NCBI GenBank assembly: GCA_003971905.1
Contig: RSEE01000019.1
Span: 718,888-782,887, forward strand
DNA length: 64,000 nt
Reading direction: 5' to 3'
Origin: Moniliella sp. 'wahieum'
Lineage: Eukaryota > Basidiomycota > Moniliellomycetes > Moniliellales > Moniliellaceae
Shown here in pieces: positions 23,345 to 35,278 of this stretch (positions within the stretch are counted from its first letter, which is position 1; the number at the start of each line of letters is the position of its first letter). The position numbers were made by a program, and so were the translations under genes. The notes beneath the pieces are model-generated. The model ran no database searches, was not told where the DNA came from, and worked only from the letters and a program-made list of their open reading frames with translations.

Positions 23345-26064
23345 TGCTCTCGCGTCCTAGACGGACCACAAGCTGGTTTTTCTACGTCAGCGAGGCGCAA
23401 AAAACGTCGAGATGCAGTTTGGGGCGGCGTGAGGGGCGCTCTGTTGACGGGTTGGGATTAGGGAACAGGGTGTGCAGATACAAATGTTCTTCTTTGGTAA
23501 TCTACACATCTGCAACAGTCGGGGCTAGAGGAGGAAGGCCAGCAAGGTCCTGCCGGAGACTGGGGGGAAATGGTAAGATGAATCGTGGGAAGAAACGAGA
23601 AAGCATCGGGCAGGGAACATAAGCAAAAGGGAAAGAAAAAAGCGAGATACACCGGATGCAGAATCGAAAATGGGGGCGAGCTTAGTCTTTCGGTGACAAT
23701 ATCAACCCCAACCATGTCAGGAGACGGAGATGGGGGAAAGGGCGCAGATGGATTGCATACATCTATGGACGCAGAGGAGGTATATGTACCTCCTCAGGAA
23801 GGGGGCACAGTCGAGAGGTGGACACAGGATCTCCCAACTGATAAGAATCACGTCACAGTGCCCATACGGGTCTAGTGGGCCAAGGGCCCCTAACACGGCG
23901 TGAGTCTGACAAACCACTGTGAGAGAGGAGAGCGAGAGTAGGCTATATGGCCACACGAGGTTACAAACCAGATATTGCCCCCAAGATATGTTGGCGCAAC
24001 TGACCAGAAGACGGTTTAGAAAGGAGACTGGCCTAAACTCTTTGGGATCAACCCCACTTTTGGAAAGCATGCAATCAGGTGGGATGTGGGCTCTGCTTGC
24101 ATATATATAGGTTGGGGCGAAAAAAGCCTCCATATTACTTGCTTCCCTCCCTTTTTTCCCAACAGCTTATTGGCAGCTATATATATAGATTGCACCAGTC
24201 ATTATCCCTCCTGTACGCTTCCTATTCCGCCAGCTACACCCCCCTTCGCAAATGGCCCTCACTTCTTTTCTTCAACACCTGTTAGTATATATTACCAGCA
24301 TTCTTCAAAACTGTATGCTCTCTCTTCTCTTCTCGTCATTAATAGTTACCCGACACCAAAACAACCGTACGAGGTAGAGACGCGTTCGTTTATACGTGAT
24401 TGGATAAAATCGTTATTTGTCCATTGGAACCTTGTCATCAGATAGCATACCACACCACAGCGAACTGCCGATCCCGCTGGAAAGAGGCGACAATAAAAAG
24501 TAGCGCGACGAAAGAAAGAAGGGCTGTGGGCGCGAGCTCGAAATTGTATAGACGATGAATAACGGTTCGATGGGCCTTTGGGGACGGTATAGGGTCGTCC
24601 ATGCGCACCACGGGATTGGTACGGATGGGTCACTCACAGTGATCCTCAAATAGGCTCTTATACATCACAGTACCGTCAGTGTCCCCCATCTCACTACGAT
24701 GAGAGAATGGGGCCAAAATCTTTCACCACTTTTAATGTCACCATCGTCACGCGCCTCCTGCTTCAGTTTCGATTGCGGGGCTCCAGCCCGTTGTCTGTGC
24801 ATGTTGCTGCTTTTCGTCTGGGGAAGACATCTGTGACGTATGAAAGCAGCCACATATACCATAGGTACCGCATGCGTACTATACCGAGACCAAAATGTCG
24901 ATGATCGGTCGACGGCCCCGACGGGCGTGACGTAGCGTGTCTCGGCACAGTCACATCTCGCTGGTAGAGAGATGCCACCTGCCAGGCCATCGGGCCCCTG
25001 AGGAAGACCATCAGACCAAGGCCTGATGGACCTGATGACTGTGATCAAAATAGGGCAAAATCGGCTCTGTAGTAAGATCTAAGATCTAAGATCGTATCAT
25101 CAGATGTACAAGATGATATGTTGTGGAGAGAATGTATGACGATATGTACAGGTATACGATTTTTACCCATATAGTATACCCATAGTATAATTCTGAACAG
25201 GGGGGTACAGGACTGGTGCAGGAGAGCATACTACTACTAGTAGTAGCTTGCCCGGTCGGAGGAAGAGCAGAAGCGGCGAAATGAGTTTCACTCGCAGTAT
25301 CGTCAGGCACAGCAGAGCACAGCTCTGTCACGTTCAACTCTCTTACGGATTTTACTTGCGGCCGATGGGCTGTTGATGATCGATGAGATCGATGATGGCA
25401 AAATCGTGTATTGTTGACTATATGATGAGACTACCGGTAGTGACTAGTGACTAGTGACTATCGTGTGCCCCGAGCGGATGTGTGGGAAAAACAGGAACCC
25501 TTTAACCAGTAAGAAGGCATTCTCCACAGCTTCACTAACCTTTAGTTCCTCAAGCTTCAAGCCCTTGGCGACATCGAGGCCCGAGGCCTGAGGCTCCTGA
25601 GGCCCTGCCACTTCGCTTTGCCCCCTTCCACGTGCCATGCTTCCCCAGTCCACCTCAGACGGGGGGGTAGAGAAGGAGGCGCAGGAAAGCACAGGACGAT
25701 GCATCCGCGACTCTGGGCCCTGGACTTTGGACCCTGGATCTGGGTGCCTGGGCGTCGGTCCCAGAGCGCGGGGCCAGTGTTTCGGAGATTTGACCCAAAG
25801 GCTGCGGCACTGGCTGGCAGAAGAGCGCCATGCATGATGGTTATGTGTCTCATGTATGCGGAGAACTATGCGCTGTCGGGTGCTGGGGGCCATAATGCAT
25901 AATGCATAACTGCCGCCAGGCGGGCTATTCCGAGCCGTACCATAAAAACGGATGGGGTGTGCTGGTGGTGCTTTCATATGTCCTCGCCCCCTTTGTGTTC
26001 TTGCCCTCCGTCTCCCCTGCCACCCGTACCCCTTCTCCCCCCGCCCGTTTGGTATCTGCCAGCA
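23345..26064. other. Lower-GC intergenic stretch, no confident gene
   Basis: Short ORFs on both strands (for example 24133-23717 and 25048-24665 on minus) have no recognisable features. TATATATAG-type motifs occur near 24100 and 24180. GAGGCCTGATGG-type motifs are at about 24982-25040 and 25535-25605, and a tandem TGACTAG cluster is at 25434-25460. The 3' part should hold the promoter of the HSF-type gene that begins at 26065. Confidence 0.4.
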
Positions 26065-27486
26065 ATGCCACAGCTCCCCGACCTGGCCCTCGCCTGCCCC
26101 CCCGCCCTGCCGTCACGCCTGCCAGCTGCAGCACCCCAGCCTCAGCCCCATCCTATCCGCCATCACACTGCCCCCTTTCCCCATCTGTTCCCTCCGCAAC
26201 CGCTTCCCTTTCCTCTAGGTCCCATCCGCGCGCATCCGCTTCTCGGGCATGGACCTGCCCCTCCCTTGCCCTTCCCGTCTACGGCCTTTCTTCCCCCATA
26301 CACCCCTCATCAAGACTGCGATGCGCTCCACCTTTTCCTCCACGGCGACCACAGTAATGGTTCTCTTTCGTCTCCTGAACGTCCTCCTCCTAATAAGGAT
26401 GATCTCACACTTCCGTCTACACTGTCGTCATCCGGGACGGAACAACAGGTCTCTTCTCTCCTCGTCCACATATCCCGTCCACCCCAAAGGGGGCAACAAG
26501 CAAAGGCACCCGGAAGGCCCACAGCAAACGTAACCCTCACCTTGTCAACAAGCTGTTTCACATGTTGGAGGATGGATCATGGGATGATGTCGTGCGCTGG
26601 TCTTACGCGCGCGATAGTTTCGTTGTTGTGGTACGTCGCTGGCCGTCTCAGACCGGGTACGAGAGGAAGGCATGCCTTTTAGACGGGAGAAACTGACTCG
26701 AACGTGCATGGGCACGGACAGAACTTGGACAAGTTCAACAAGCAGGTACTGCCCTGCCATTTCAAACATTCTAGCTTTTCCAGCTTTGTCCGCCAGCTCA
26801 ACAAACATGATTTCCACAAGGTCAAGAGCGATCGAGCCTTGCTGGCAAAACTTTTGGACGTAGATCCGAGGCAAGTCAAGCCAGGACTATTTGGACAAAT
26901 GTGGGAGTTTAAGCATCGTTCCTTTCGCTCCGGTCGCCCGACTTGCTCCACTCGATCCAACGCAAGGCCACAACTTTATCGCCCAACAGTCTTGCCAGTA
27001 CGACCACCTCGGTACTGGCCAAAAAAGATAAGGACATGTCCCCTCCCCTCTCCTCTATGCCGAGGAAGTCTGCCCCGACACCCCCATATCCCCCACCAAC
27101 AACAACGCGGTAAAGGAGGATGTGACCGACCTCAAGCAACAGTTGAGCAGCTTGCAAGTCATCCAAGATGAGATGATCGACCATCTTGGCGCGCTTACCA
27201 AACAGTATGAGACAGTGATTACCGACATGGTGCAGGTCCAAGAAACTTGGTATATCAGGATAAGCTTATGCAGCTCCTCGTCCGCCAGTTGGCAACTGCC
27301 GACACTGCCATACTTACCACCGCCAACGCATCCTTCCCTTCTGTCTCCACGCGCCGTGCACCTTATTTGATGCATCCCAGTCCCACCCTCTCCGTTCACT
27401 CGAATTCGTCATCCCATACCAAGGACACAATGATTCAGCTCCCCAACAGTCCAGTCTCATCACTGAAAGCATCTCATCCTTCGTAA
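26065..27486 (+). CDS. Heat-shock-factor-type transcription factor
   Basis: Winged-helix DNA-binding protein of the HSF family. ATG 26065 (MPQLPDLALACPPALPS) opens a Pro/Ser-rich N-terminal region of about 155 residues. The DNA-binding domain begins at about 26532: PHLVNKLFHMLEDGSWDDVV, RWSYARDSFVVV. An intron at 26631-26721 (GTACGT to GGACAG) interrupts it. It continues NLDKFNKQVLPCHFKHSSF and SSFVRQLNKHDFHKVK, the recognition-helix signature, to GLFGQMWEFKHRSF. A heptad-rich coiled coil follows at about 27125-27310 (VTDLKQQLSSLQVIQDEMID; DKLMQLLVRQLATADTAI), as expected for trimerisation. Frame changes occur near 26525, 26935, 27120 and 27250. The DNA-binding domain also resembles Skn7/Prr1, but I find no receiver domain before the stop at 27486, so Hsf1- or Sfl1-type is the safer call. 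Confidence 0.85.
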
Positions 27487-28123
27487 CGCCGACCCCGTGC
27501 CGCCGCCACTACCTCTCTTCCTCCCCACGCAAACCGACGGACGAGCTCGCATATGGAGTTTCTTACCTGCGTTGGTAGACAGCGCTACATTCCCTTCTTC
27601 TTGTCACGGGTCTATTGTTTGGATGGGGCAGACATCTGCCCATTTTCGTTTTCAGGTTGTTGTAATATATCTGCCACGGGCTCTTTTTTTTGGGGGACTT
27701 TAACCGGTGCTACCCTCTGCACCCTGTCACTTCTCTTGTTCTGGTCGTCTCATCTTCATTGGCATCACCCAAACCACTCTCGATCTCTTCTTACACATGC
27801 AGGTATATGCATATAGATTTGTAGAATTTCCCTAGCCCCTCTCCTACCCCGTTGTTGTCTCTTTACGCCGGAGGTGGGTGTAGTCAACGTGCGGCATCTT
27901 GGCGTTCAATGCAGACGATAGTAGAGGTGCTGTGGCAGAAGACATCACTACTATAGTAGTGCCTTTGTATTATAACTTTTCCTTCCTTCTCTGGCGAGAG
28001 AGTCTTGGTATTGCAGTTGTTTCGTAGTTGCCTTCACTCCGTTTTCTTCTACTTTGCATAGTACGATTTTCAAACCGCAACTATGGTGTTCATTGATAAG
28101 GTAAGGCAGCCCTCCAAGGCATC
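27487..28123. other. Intergenic, T-rich, no gene seen
   Basis: Pyrimidine-rich on the plus strand, with short unremarkable ORFs. It includes the 3' flank of the HSF-type gene and the 5' flank of the tRNA. ACTACTATAGTAGT near 27948 is a small palindrome. Confidence 0.4.
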
Positions 28124-28207
28124 GGGCGGATAGCTCAGTTGGTAGAGCGCATGCTTCGCATTCCACGTGCACATGTGAGGTCTGGGGTTCGATTCCCTAT
28201 TCGTCCA
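28124..28207 (+). tRNA. tRNA-Ala(CGC), probably with a short intron
   Basis: GGGCGGA at 28124-28130 pairs with TTCGTCC (28200-28206) as a seven-pair acceptor stem with G-U pairs, followed by discriminator A. The D arm is GCTC-AGTTGGTA-GAGC (A box TAGCTCAGTTGG). The T arm TGGGG-TTCGATT-CCCTA contains the B box GGTTCGATTCC. The anticodon loop reads TTCGCAT, giving CGC for alanine. The segment between it and the variable loop AGGTC is about 11-12 bases too long, which fits an intron just 3' of the anticodon. The anticodon stem (CATGC with ATGTG) is weak; an alternative pairing would move the anticodon to TCG (Arg), so the isotype is less certain than the tRNA itself. Confidence 0.85.
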
Positions 28208-28880
28208 GCTTTTTTGGGTTCCGTTGATGAAGCGAACGCAGCCTGCCACCCTCTCCATCTCGCGCTCCCACCTTCTGCCAATGCCAAAGGTATCCCCTTG
28301 GAAGAGACGTTCCCATGACTCAAGGATCCCGACATCCTTTGCCCTTGCAGGCATTGTGGAGTATCCATACGACTACCAGAATGGTTCGTGCCGATTCCGG
28401 AGGCGGCTGACCATCCGACAGCATGCGTTCCTCGTTAATAGCTGCTCATCGGGACGCGCTGGCTACACGCTACTAACTCTGGTCACCCCCCCCCCTCGGG
28501 TAGCTTGGAACCTCCTACGACGCGGTCTCCCCATTTTGGACCCAGAGAGTTGGGCAGTGCCGCCATCTATTAGCCTAGTACTGTTCTGACCACCACCCGC
28601 TCGTCCAGACCCGCTTAGCCGAGCCACTGTGCACACAGCGAGCCACATACAAACATGGGGCACGGTGTGGGGGACAACCTGAGGGCGCCTACACTCGGAC
28701 CGAAACCCAATACAGCGACGCGGACGACAACAGCTTCCCCGTTCAACCCCTGTCGAACCAGCCCCAAGGGCAGCTCAATTTGCCAGGCAATGTTGGCCAC
28801 ATGGCGTGTGCTTGGGCGGCCGATGAGCTAGCCTCGAGGGTCGCCGGTTGATCCAGTTCTGGCGCAAGCAGGAAGGGTAA
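28208..28880. other. tRNA 3' flank, no supported gene
   Basis: Short open frames on both strands with no recognisable domain. The minus-strand frame across the tRNA (28354-28070) is the usual spurious translation of a tRNA gene. Part of this stretch may belong to the coding-looking remnant that follows. Confidence 0.35.
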
Positions 28881-29330
28881 CACCATCTAGCTACCTTCCA
28901 CCCATCTCACCTGTCCAATACGTATAAAGGACTCGATTGTGTCTCATGCAACTTCGGTGCAGACGGAACAAGTGCTACAGTAATCGTTCGAATTGCTTGC
29001 TTCAACGCTGAAGCACTTGAGGGCGACAACTTTTCGATTCAGGAGGAGGCACATTTCCGGCGTCTCCTGGAGCTCTTTCGCTCCGAGACGATCCCCAAGC
29101 ACTCGGTGGATGGGAACATTTTTTCAGTGGATGATGAACTTTAAGGATCCCAAGCCCTGCATCGTCTCGAAGGACATGGTGATTCTCCTGTGGAGTGCGC
29201 TGGACAAAGTGATTCCCGGGCCTAATCGAGTGTATAGGATATGTGAACGACGTTCCAGAGATGGAGGCGCATATCCCGACGTATCTGCCTCTCCGTCGCC
29301 GTAACTGGGCCCACAGCATGCACCTTGCCC
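28881..29330 (+). pseudogene. Coding-looking remnant, unidentified
   Basis: One frame gives GLDCVSCNFGADGTSATVIV, then RIACFNAEALEGDNFSIQ and LELFRSETIPKHSVDGNIF, and stops at 29144. A second frame carries on with KDPKPCIVSKDMVILLWSAL and DKVIPGPNRVYRICERR. A third continues DVPEMEAHIPTYLPLRRRN. The residue mix (balanced charges, few Arg/Pro runs) is more like real protein than the shadow frames around it. I do not recognise the family. It may be a decayed gene or a gene broken by assembly errors; no reliable start or end can be given. Confidence 0.35.
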
Positions 29331-29568
29331 TCGTTTCGTCCCCCAGGCATATGGCTTGCTGCCATCAGGCGCGCACGAACGAAGACTCGCCCTTGCACTC
29401 TGTGTTGACACCCTTGTCGCCTCCGGCACTGCGGTATTGTGCACCAGTTAGACAGGCAGGAGCATGCCGTTCTTGTTTTTGTTCTGAATTACCCCGCCCC
29501 AACCGAGGCTGACGTAAGCATGCACCCGCGGTGCTGCGGCAGGTAAGACATGGCGCGCCGCACGGCCC

Positions 29569-32442
29569 ATGCGAGACCCTCCTCCGAGAGGCTGGGGTGG
29601 CCAGACCTTTGCGTGTTCGGCGTGTGTGTTAGGCTGGCGTGACGCTTGGCGCTGTGCGGCCCCCCGCCGCGCCTTGGCGTCCTTCCGCTGCCCGCGCCCG
29701 CCTTCCCCGTCACCGCCACCGCCCACCGCCGTCGCCACCCCCGCCCCGCCTTCTCCACCCCCGCCACCACGCCCCCCCCCCCACCCCCCCTCCCCCCTCC
29801 CCACCAGCCAGCCAACGCTGCTGACGACCTGCCTCTTTGATCTGGCCCTCAGCTTCTGGCGCGTTTGCTCCGCATCTTCTTCCGCTCCATCCAGCCCCGT
29901 GCTCCTGGCACATCCCCGCTGCCAACTCTGGCACGGCTGTCCTCTTTGCGGGTGCTCCCCACCACAACCAGTTCCTCGACCCTTTGGTCCTGGGCATCGA
30001 AGCCTTCCGCGCGTCCGGCCGCGCGCGCTCAGCTCCTCACCGCGGAAAAGAGCTTGCGTCGCAAGTTCATTGGCCCGGCCGCCCGCATGATGGGCTCCAT
30101 CTCTGTTGTTCGCGCGGCCGACTGTGCTAAGCCTGGCTTTGGCCGCATCTCGTATTGGCCCGACGGAGATGGAGACAACCTACTGCGAATCCAGGGGCAC
30201 GGCACCCAGTTCACCCAGCAGCTCACCCCCCGTGCCCAGCTGGTACTGCCCAAACGCTTTGGCTCTGCTTCAGCCGAAGTGGTTAAGGTGGTGAGTGATA
30301 CAGAGTGCATCATCAAGGCTCCCTTTAAGGATGTGCCAAAGAAGCTGCCGGTGCGACAAGCTCTTGCCCCCCTTCTGCCGCCTCGTCTAATCCCGGAGCA
30401 TCAGCCTCCTCCAGAGGAGACGAAGCCTCTTCTGGAGCCCAGCTCGTCAGAACAAGCCAGGCACTGAGTTTATTGTTTTCCCCCCCCCCACATCGACCAA
30501 TCCAGCATGTACGCCCAAGTGTTCGACAAACTCAACGAAGGTGGCAGCTTAGGCATATTCCCTGAAGGTAGAGACTCCCTCCCCTCCCCCATTCTCTTTC
30601 TCCGTCAATCTCTTTCGTCCATGCCATTCCCTGACTCCTCTCTCTTCCCGTTCAGGTGGATCGCACGATCGTACGGACTTGCTTCCGCTTAAGCGCGGTG
30701 TAGTGATCATGGCTCGGGGCGCGATTAAGGCCAACCCGAAACTGAAGGTGCAAATTGTGCCGGTCGGCTTGTCGTATTTCCACCCGCACAAGTTTCGGTC
30801 GCGTGCGGTCGTCGAATTTGGCAGTCCGATTGATGTACCCTCTGACCTAGTCCAGCTCTTTGCCCAAGGAGGAGACAAGAAGCGCAAGCGGTGGAAGAGT
30901 TGATGGACATTGTGTACAATGGGCTCAAGTCGGTCACACAACTTGCCCCCGATTATGAGACGCTCCAGCTCATCCAAGCTGGGCGGCGACTGTATGTCCC
31001 ACGGGAATGAACTACAGTGGTGACCTGGAACCCATGCTGGATTGGACACAGCACACCACCGCACGCCTTCAAGGGACAACATGACCCCATCTGCCCATGC
31101 TCATTTGAGTCTGGCCAGGTGGTGACCTGAACCGCCGTTTCATTCTGGGCTACATGACGTTCAAGGACGACCCTCGCGTCCAGCGTTTCAAAGCGTCGGT
31201 ATTGGCCTACAACCGTCGCTTGGCCGACTTGGGGCTGCGAGATCATCAAGTGGAGGTGGCACGACAAGCCAATTTCCACGTGGTTGGATTGCTTTTGTAC
31301 CGTACTTTTCTTCTGCTGTTGTGGGGTGGCTTGGCTTTGCCCGGGTTTATCTTGAACATGCCCATTTTCATTGTGGCCAAGGTGATCAGCCACAAGAAGG
31401 CCAAGGAGGCACTGGAAGCGTCCCAGGTGAAGCTCCAAGGCCGCGATGTGCTGGCCACCTGGAAAATCCTGTCTCGCTCGCATGGCACCGATCTTGTATG
31501 CCTTCTATGCCATTCTCCTGGCCTATTACCTCTACACACGCCAACTGCTGCCCATGCCCATGCTTGGTGGCTTGCCCCCCTCTCCGCCTTGGCCTCCATG
31601 CCACTCTTGGCCTACAGTACCATCAAGTTTGGCGAGGCGGGCCTGGATATTACAAGTCGCTCCCTCCCCTCGTCGTCAGTCTCATCCCTGGCCGTGGTTC
31701 TCAGATTGAGGCACTGCAGCACACCCGGCGTCTGTTGGCACGCGACCTGCAGCAGCTCATTGACGAGTTGGCACCCCAAATCTGGCCTGACATGCCCAGT
31801 ACAAACAGACAATGCTCCAACGTGCCGAACGCCAACACAAGTCGAGCGTGGCGGCTACCACAAACGAGCTCTCTGTTCCGGCCCCCTTGGGTCTTCCAGG
31901 TGCATGGATCGAAGACGAAGCGTTGTTTGGATGGCGTGCTTCGGGCCACCACCGTTCAGACTCGCATCGGTTTCCATCTCCCTTTCTTTCGCCACAGCTC
32001 GCGCGCACTTCACCTGCGCTCGCTGGCGCGTTCATCCTCCCTCACCTCACCCCCACTGCCCAGCCCAGGCACAGGTGGCATTCCTGAATTGGCTTTGCCT
32101 CTGGCGGCGCAGAACGGGGTCCAAGACACGGAAGCGGCCGAGGAAGAAGCACTTCCGCCCCTGGATGAAGCAGAGTACTTGGCTGCGCTCGACTTGGCTG
32201 CGTCCGAAGTGGGCAGCTACGCCAGCACGTTTACCCGTGCCGCCGCTGCGGCTCGGACCCACCAGGCTGAAAGGCGACTAGACAGCCTCGCCCGCCAGCT
32301 TGCTCGGCGCATCGGGCTGTCCCCCTCGTTGGCCAAGGCACGCAAGAACTTGTTTCATTCCTTGTCGAAGTTGCTTCCTCCTAAGTCGGAACCAGGGACA
32401 TGGCCGAGCCCGAACCCAAGCTCGAGACCGAGACCGTGACCG
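29569..32442 (+). CDS. Glycerol-3-phosphate / dihydroxyacetone-phosphate acyltransferase (Gpt2/Sct1 type)
   Basis: First acylation step of glycerolipid synthesis at the ER, making lysophosphatidic acid. The PlsC domain shows FAGAPHHNQFLDPLVLGIEA (about 29945-30005; motif I, H-x4-D), LTAEKSLRRKFIGPAARMMG and, across an intron (30568-30655), FPEGGSHDRTDLLPLKRGV (motif III). KVQIVPVGLSYFHPHKFRSR, APDYETLQLIQAGRRLY, then NRRFILGYMTFKDDPRV and GLRDHQVEVARQ follow the order of yeast Gpt2. Membrane segments at about 31270-31400 (LLLYRTFLLLLWGGLALPGF) and 31480-31640 come next. A last acidic/Arg-rich tail contains LDSLARQLARRIGLS. One further intron is likely at about 30995-31120. Frame changes occur near 29870, 30025, 30470, 30890 and in 31480-31900. 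The ATG at 29569 precedes a long Pro-rich stretch and may not be the true start; an acidic extension in another frame may carry the C-terminus to about 32885. Confidence 0.9.
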
Positions 32443-33549
32443 AGACCGGACTGACCCCCAGCACCCACTCGCCCACCAGCGCACCAGTGGGCACACCGCC
32501 ACTGACCTCACGGCGCCCGCGCGAGCGGGCGGCCGCGCCTACGGTGCTTCAGGTGCCGCGCCACCGCTTTCGCACTCGCTCTCATACACTTGAGGAGACA
32601 TTTCGGCCGGCGAGCTGCGTGCGCACTATGCCGCTGCTTCGGCGGCCTTAGCGGACGCGGATGGGTCCCCCGCGCACGCGAGGGGCAAGAACGAGACCGA
32701 GACCGAGAACCTGGCTCAGGTCCCGTTTGACCGTGCGGCTCACCTCTCTCGAAGGCCACGGCCACGGCTACGGCCACGGTCAAGGTCCACGGTGCGACGA
32801 CCCGTTACTGACCTCGCCCTTGCACTTGCCCCCGCTTCGACCGATCCCCAAGCTGGACGAGATCCCACAAGCTAGTCGCACCCCGTCTCGTCCTGCCAGC
32901 CCCGCGCTTTCGCCTCACATGCCGCCATAAGGGCCTAACCCCTAACGCCACTTCTCATAACATGTAACAAGTGGCCCAGACCCCGTCGATGAACAAGATT
33001 CTCCCCAGCGCGAGCCTCCTTTTGGTGTTTATTACGCGTCGTTGCATGTTAGGTGACCGGTGACCAGTGACCAGTGACCAGTGACCGTAGAATAGACAGG
33101 CATTTCAACTGCCGCCCTTCGCTCCCTCCTGGCTAGGGTTCCCCGGCCTACCAATTTCACTCCCCCTTGTTTATTTTTTTCGTAGCGAATTATGGCCAAG
33201 CCGTAAGCGCGGGACTGGGGGTAAGCTGACTGACAAGCCTTACCCCTTACCGGTTACCCTTGAGCTCAAGCTTGAGCAGACTGAGTACTGAGCGCCTGAG
33301 CGGAGAGACAGTGGGAGAGAGGTGGCTACCGCAGGGGAACCAGGAGAGAGAGGAGCTGGCAAGATACAGCATGGAGAAGACCGTGGGCGGTGATTGAAAA
33401 AAAAGACAAAAAGAGGAGACACGGGGCAACGTAGGGCTGTGGCGATGGGATGTGTGAAGGAGGGGGAGGGGGGTGGGGGGGTGGGGAATGGTCCAGAGGA
33501 GGGGGTACAAGGGCAGACGTAAGGTACTGGGTGCCTTCACGCTGTTGAC
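32443..33549. other. 3' spacer between two convergent genes
   Basis: The first 440 bases may encode the shifted C-terminal extension of the acyltransferase (ETETVTETGLTPST; SAALADADGSPA; ETETENLAQVPF). After 32940 there is a tandem TGACCAG cluster (33052-33087), a GAGTACTGAG cluster (about 33268-33298) and purine-rich sequence to 33500. No other gene is seen. Confidence 0.45.
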
Positions 33550-34364
33550 TCACAAGCTGCTACTACCAGCGGCGTTGGCCTGGGAGGAGGAAAAAGGGGG
33601 AACACAACGTCAGTAGGCGAGCAGGGGGGGAACAAAGGGAAACGGAGGAAACCGCAGGGACACGACGTACTGCTTGCTTCAGCGCCTGAGTCGGCAACAT
33701 TTGCGGCGGGTTGAAGCGTTGCCACATCAGCGGCTTCAAAGAGCCGTCCCAGTCGTACAGCTGGAGGTAATACGCTGCCTCGTCGTAGTGGGTATCGATG
33801 CCGATCTGGAACCCCTTGAGGGTCTCCTTTTGGCCATACCATTGTACCTGCTCCGAGTGGCTGTTGCACCGCGACGCTTGCAGCATCGCTCCGTCTGCCG
33901 GGAAGGGGTTGAGGATGACCCAGTTGGTATCGTTGACAGTGTAGGAGCCGTGTTGCCAGATCAGATACGCCGACACGCACATTGGGTTGCTGCCGTTGAT
34001 GTTGTACTGGTACAGGGCCTCCTCAAAGAAGCCATCGTCGGTAAAGCTGTAGCTGATGCCGGCCGATTGCGGGTAGGTGAACGAGTTGTTGGCTGGGTTG
34101 TAGAAGTTGAGGCCGGTCAGCACATGGCCTGCGCCGCTGCTCCAGGTGCCACTGAGGGACGTGACATTGTTGGCCTGGCCAATGCCGGTGCCGACGGGCG
34201 GCGCAGCGACAGTGGGCGCGGGCGACGCTACGAGCGCGACGAGCCCAGCCAGGGCGGTGGCCAAGGCGGCGGCGGGGAGGGCGGCGAGGAGGGCGCCGCG
34301 GCGGCGCGTGTGCAGGCGGGGGGGGACGCGGCGGCGGCGGAGGGAGGAGGGGCATCGAGTGCAT
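33550..34364 (-). CDS. Rot1-type ER chaperone
   Basis: Rot1 is a fungus-specific ER luminal/membrane protein needed for glycoprotein folding and cell-wall glucan synthesis. The body reads GTWSSGAGHVLTGLNFYNPA, NNSFTYPQSAGISYSFTDDG, FFEEALYQYN, CVSAYLIWQHGSYTVN, then YDEAAYYLQLYDWDGSLKPL and QRFNPPQMLPTQALKQA (about 34180-33671), the conserved Rot1 order. A hydrophobic signal segment (ALLAALPAAALATALAGLVA) precedes it. An ATG at 34355 or 34364 lies in another frame; a run of seven G near 34320 would explain the single shift. An intron (33670-33580) joins a 30-base last exon encoding ANAAGSSSL-stop (33579-33550). The C-terminal membrane anchor present in yeast Rot1 is not evident. Confidence 0.9.
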
Positions 34365-35278
34365 CGCACGCAGCCCTGGAGGTGTGGGTGTGGGTGTGGC
34401 GGACAGAGCAGGGGAGAAGGTGGTGGCGCTGGGGGGTGCTGAGCCTGCGCGGCTGCTGCCGCTGGGCGGCTGGCCAGCGCCGCGGGCTGCGGCGCCAGCC
34501 CAGTCGCCGCGCGTGGGCCGGTGGTCTGACCCGTGATCTCACCGGCCGCCGGCGAACAATGCACCCGTGCCGCCCACCCACCCACACTGGTGTGCTGCCG
34601 CCCGGCATGGCGGCCGCATCCCGACCACTGCAGCGCAGCGCAGGGCCTCTCTTGGCACCTGCACACGAGCGCGGCGCGGCGCCAGCCTCGCGGATGGACC
34701 CTCTGACCCAGCCAGCGGCAGGCGGTGGCTGTCCCGCGGCATGCCGCGTCACACAGCCCGTGTGCGGCGCGGTGGCCCCCGATCGCCACTTCTGCGTGGC
34801 TGGCGCCCTGCCCGTGCCGCGGTGCTCCGATCGGCCTGCTTCCCCCTGCTGCGCTGGGAGCAGGCGGGTGTCGACCGGCGGTGTTCCTTGTGGAAGCGCC
34901 AGCGTGCATGCGCTGCCCGGCGACGTGCATGACACTGGCCCCCGGCGCTCCTGCGCGCCCCCCTGCGGATGCGTGCGGGTTTCTGCAATGGGTGTTGTGT
35001 GCATGTGACCGGTGACTGGTGACCCTGATTAGCAGCACCGCGGCAGCTGCCAAATCAAAAGCACCGTGGCCGTCGGACTTGCTAGGGTGAAATCTGAAAT
35101 CTGAAAGGGGAACTGCTGCCTCTGCCCTGGCCCAGCAAGTTGAACATTGCACTCTTCTGATGTGATTACGCAATCCACCTGCCAGCCCGCTTCTTCCGTC
35201 GTCTGCGCATCGCCCATCCGTGCATCTGCGTGCGGTGTGCCTTGCCATCGACGACGACCCGCCGACGGCCCTACAGTC
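34365..35278. other. Divergent GC-rich promoter region between Rot1 and bL36m
   Basis: The minus strand stays open across this region in the same frame as Rot1, but the translation is Arg/Ala/Pro-rich shadow sequence with no domain, so I do not extend the gene into it. A TGTGACCGGTGACTGGTGACC cluster lies at 35005-35025 and a CTGAAATCTGAAAG direct repeat near 35092. Confidence 0.45.

Noticed and set aside
28070-28354. Minus-strand ORF reading NRESNPRPHMCTWN
   Set aside because: This is the well-known spurious translation of the reverse strand of a tRNA gene.
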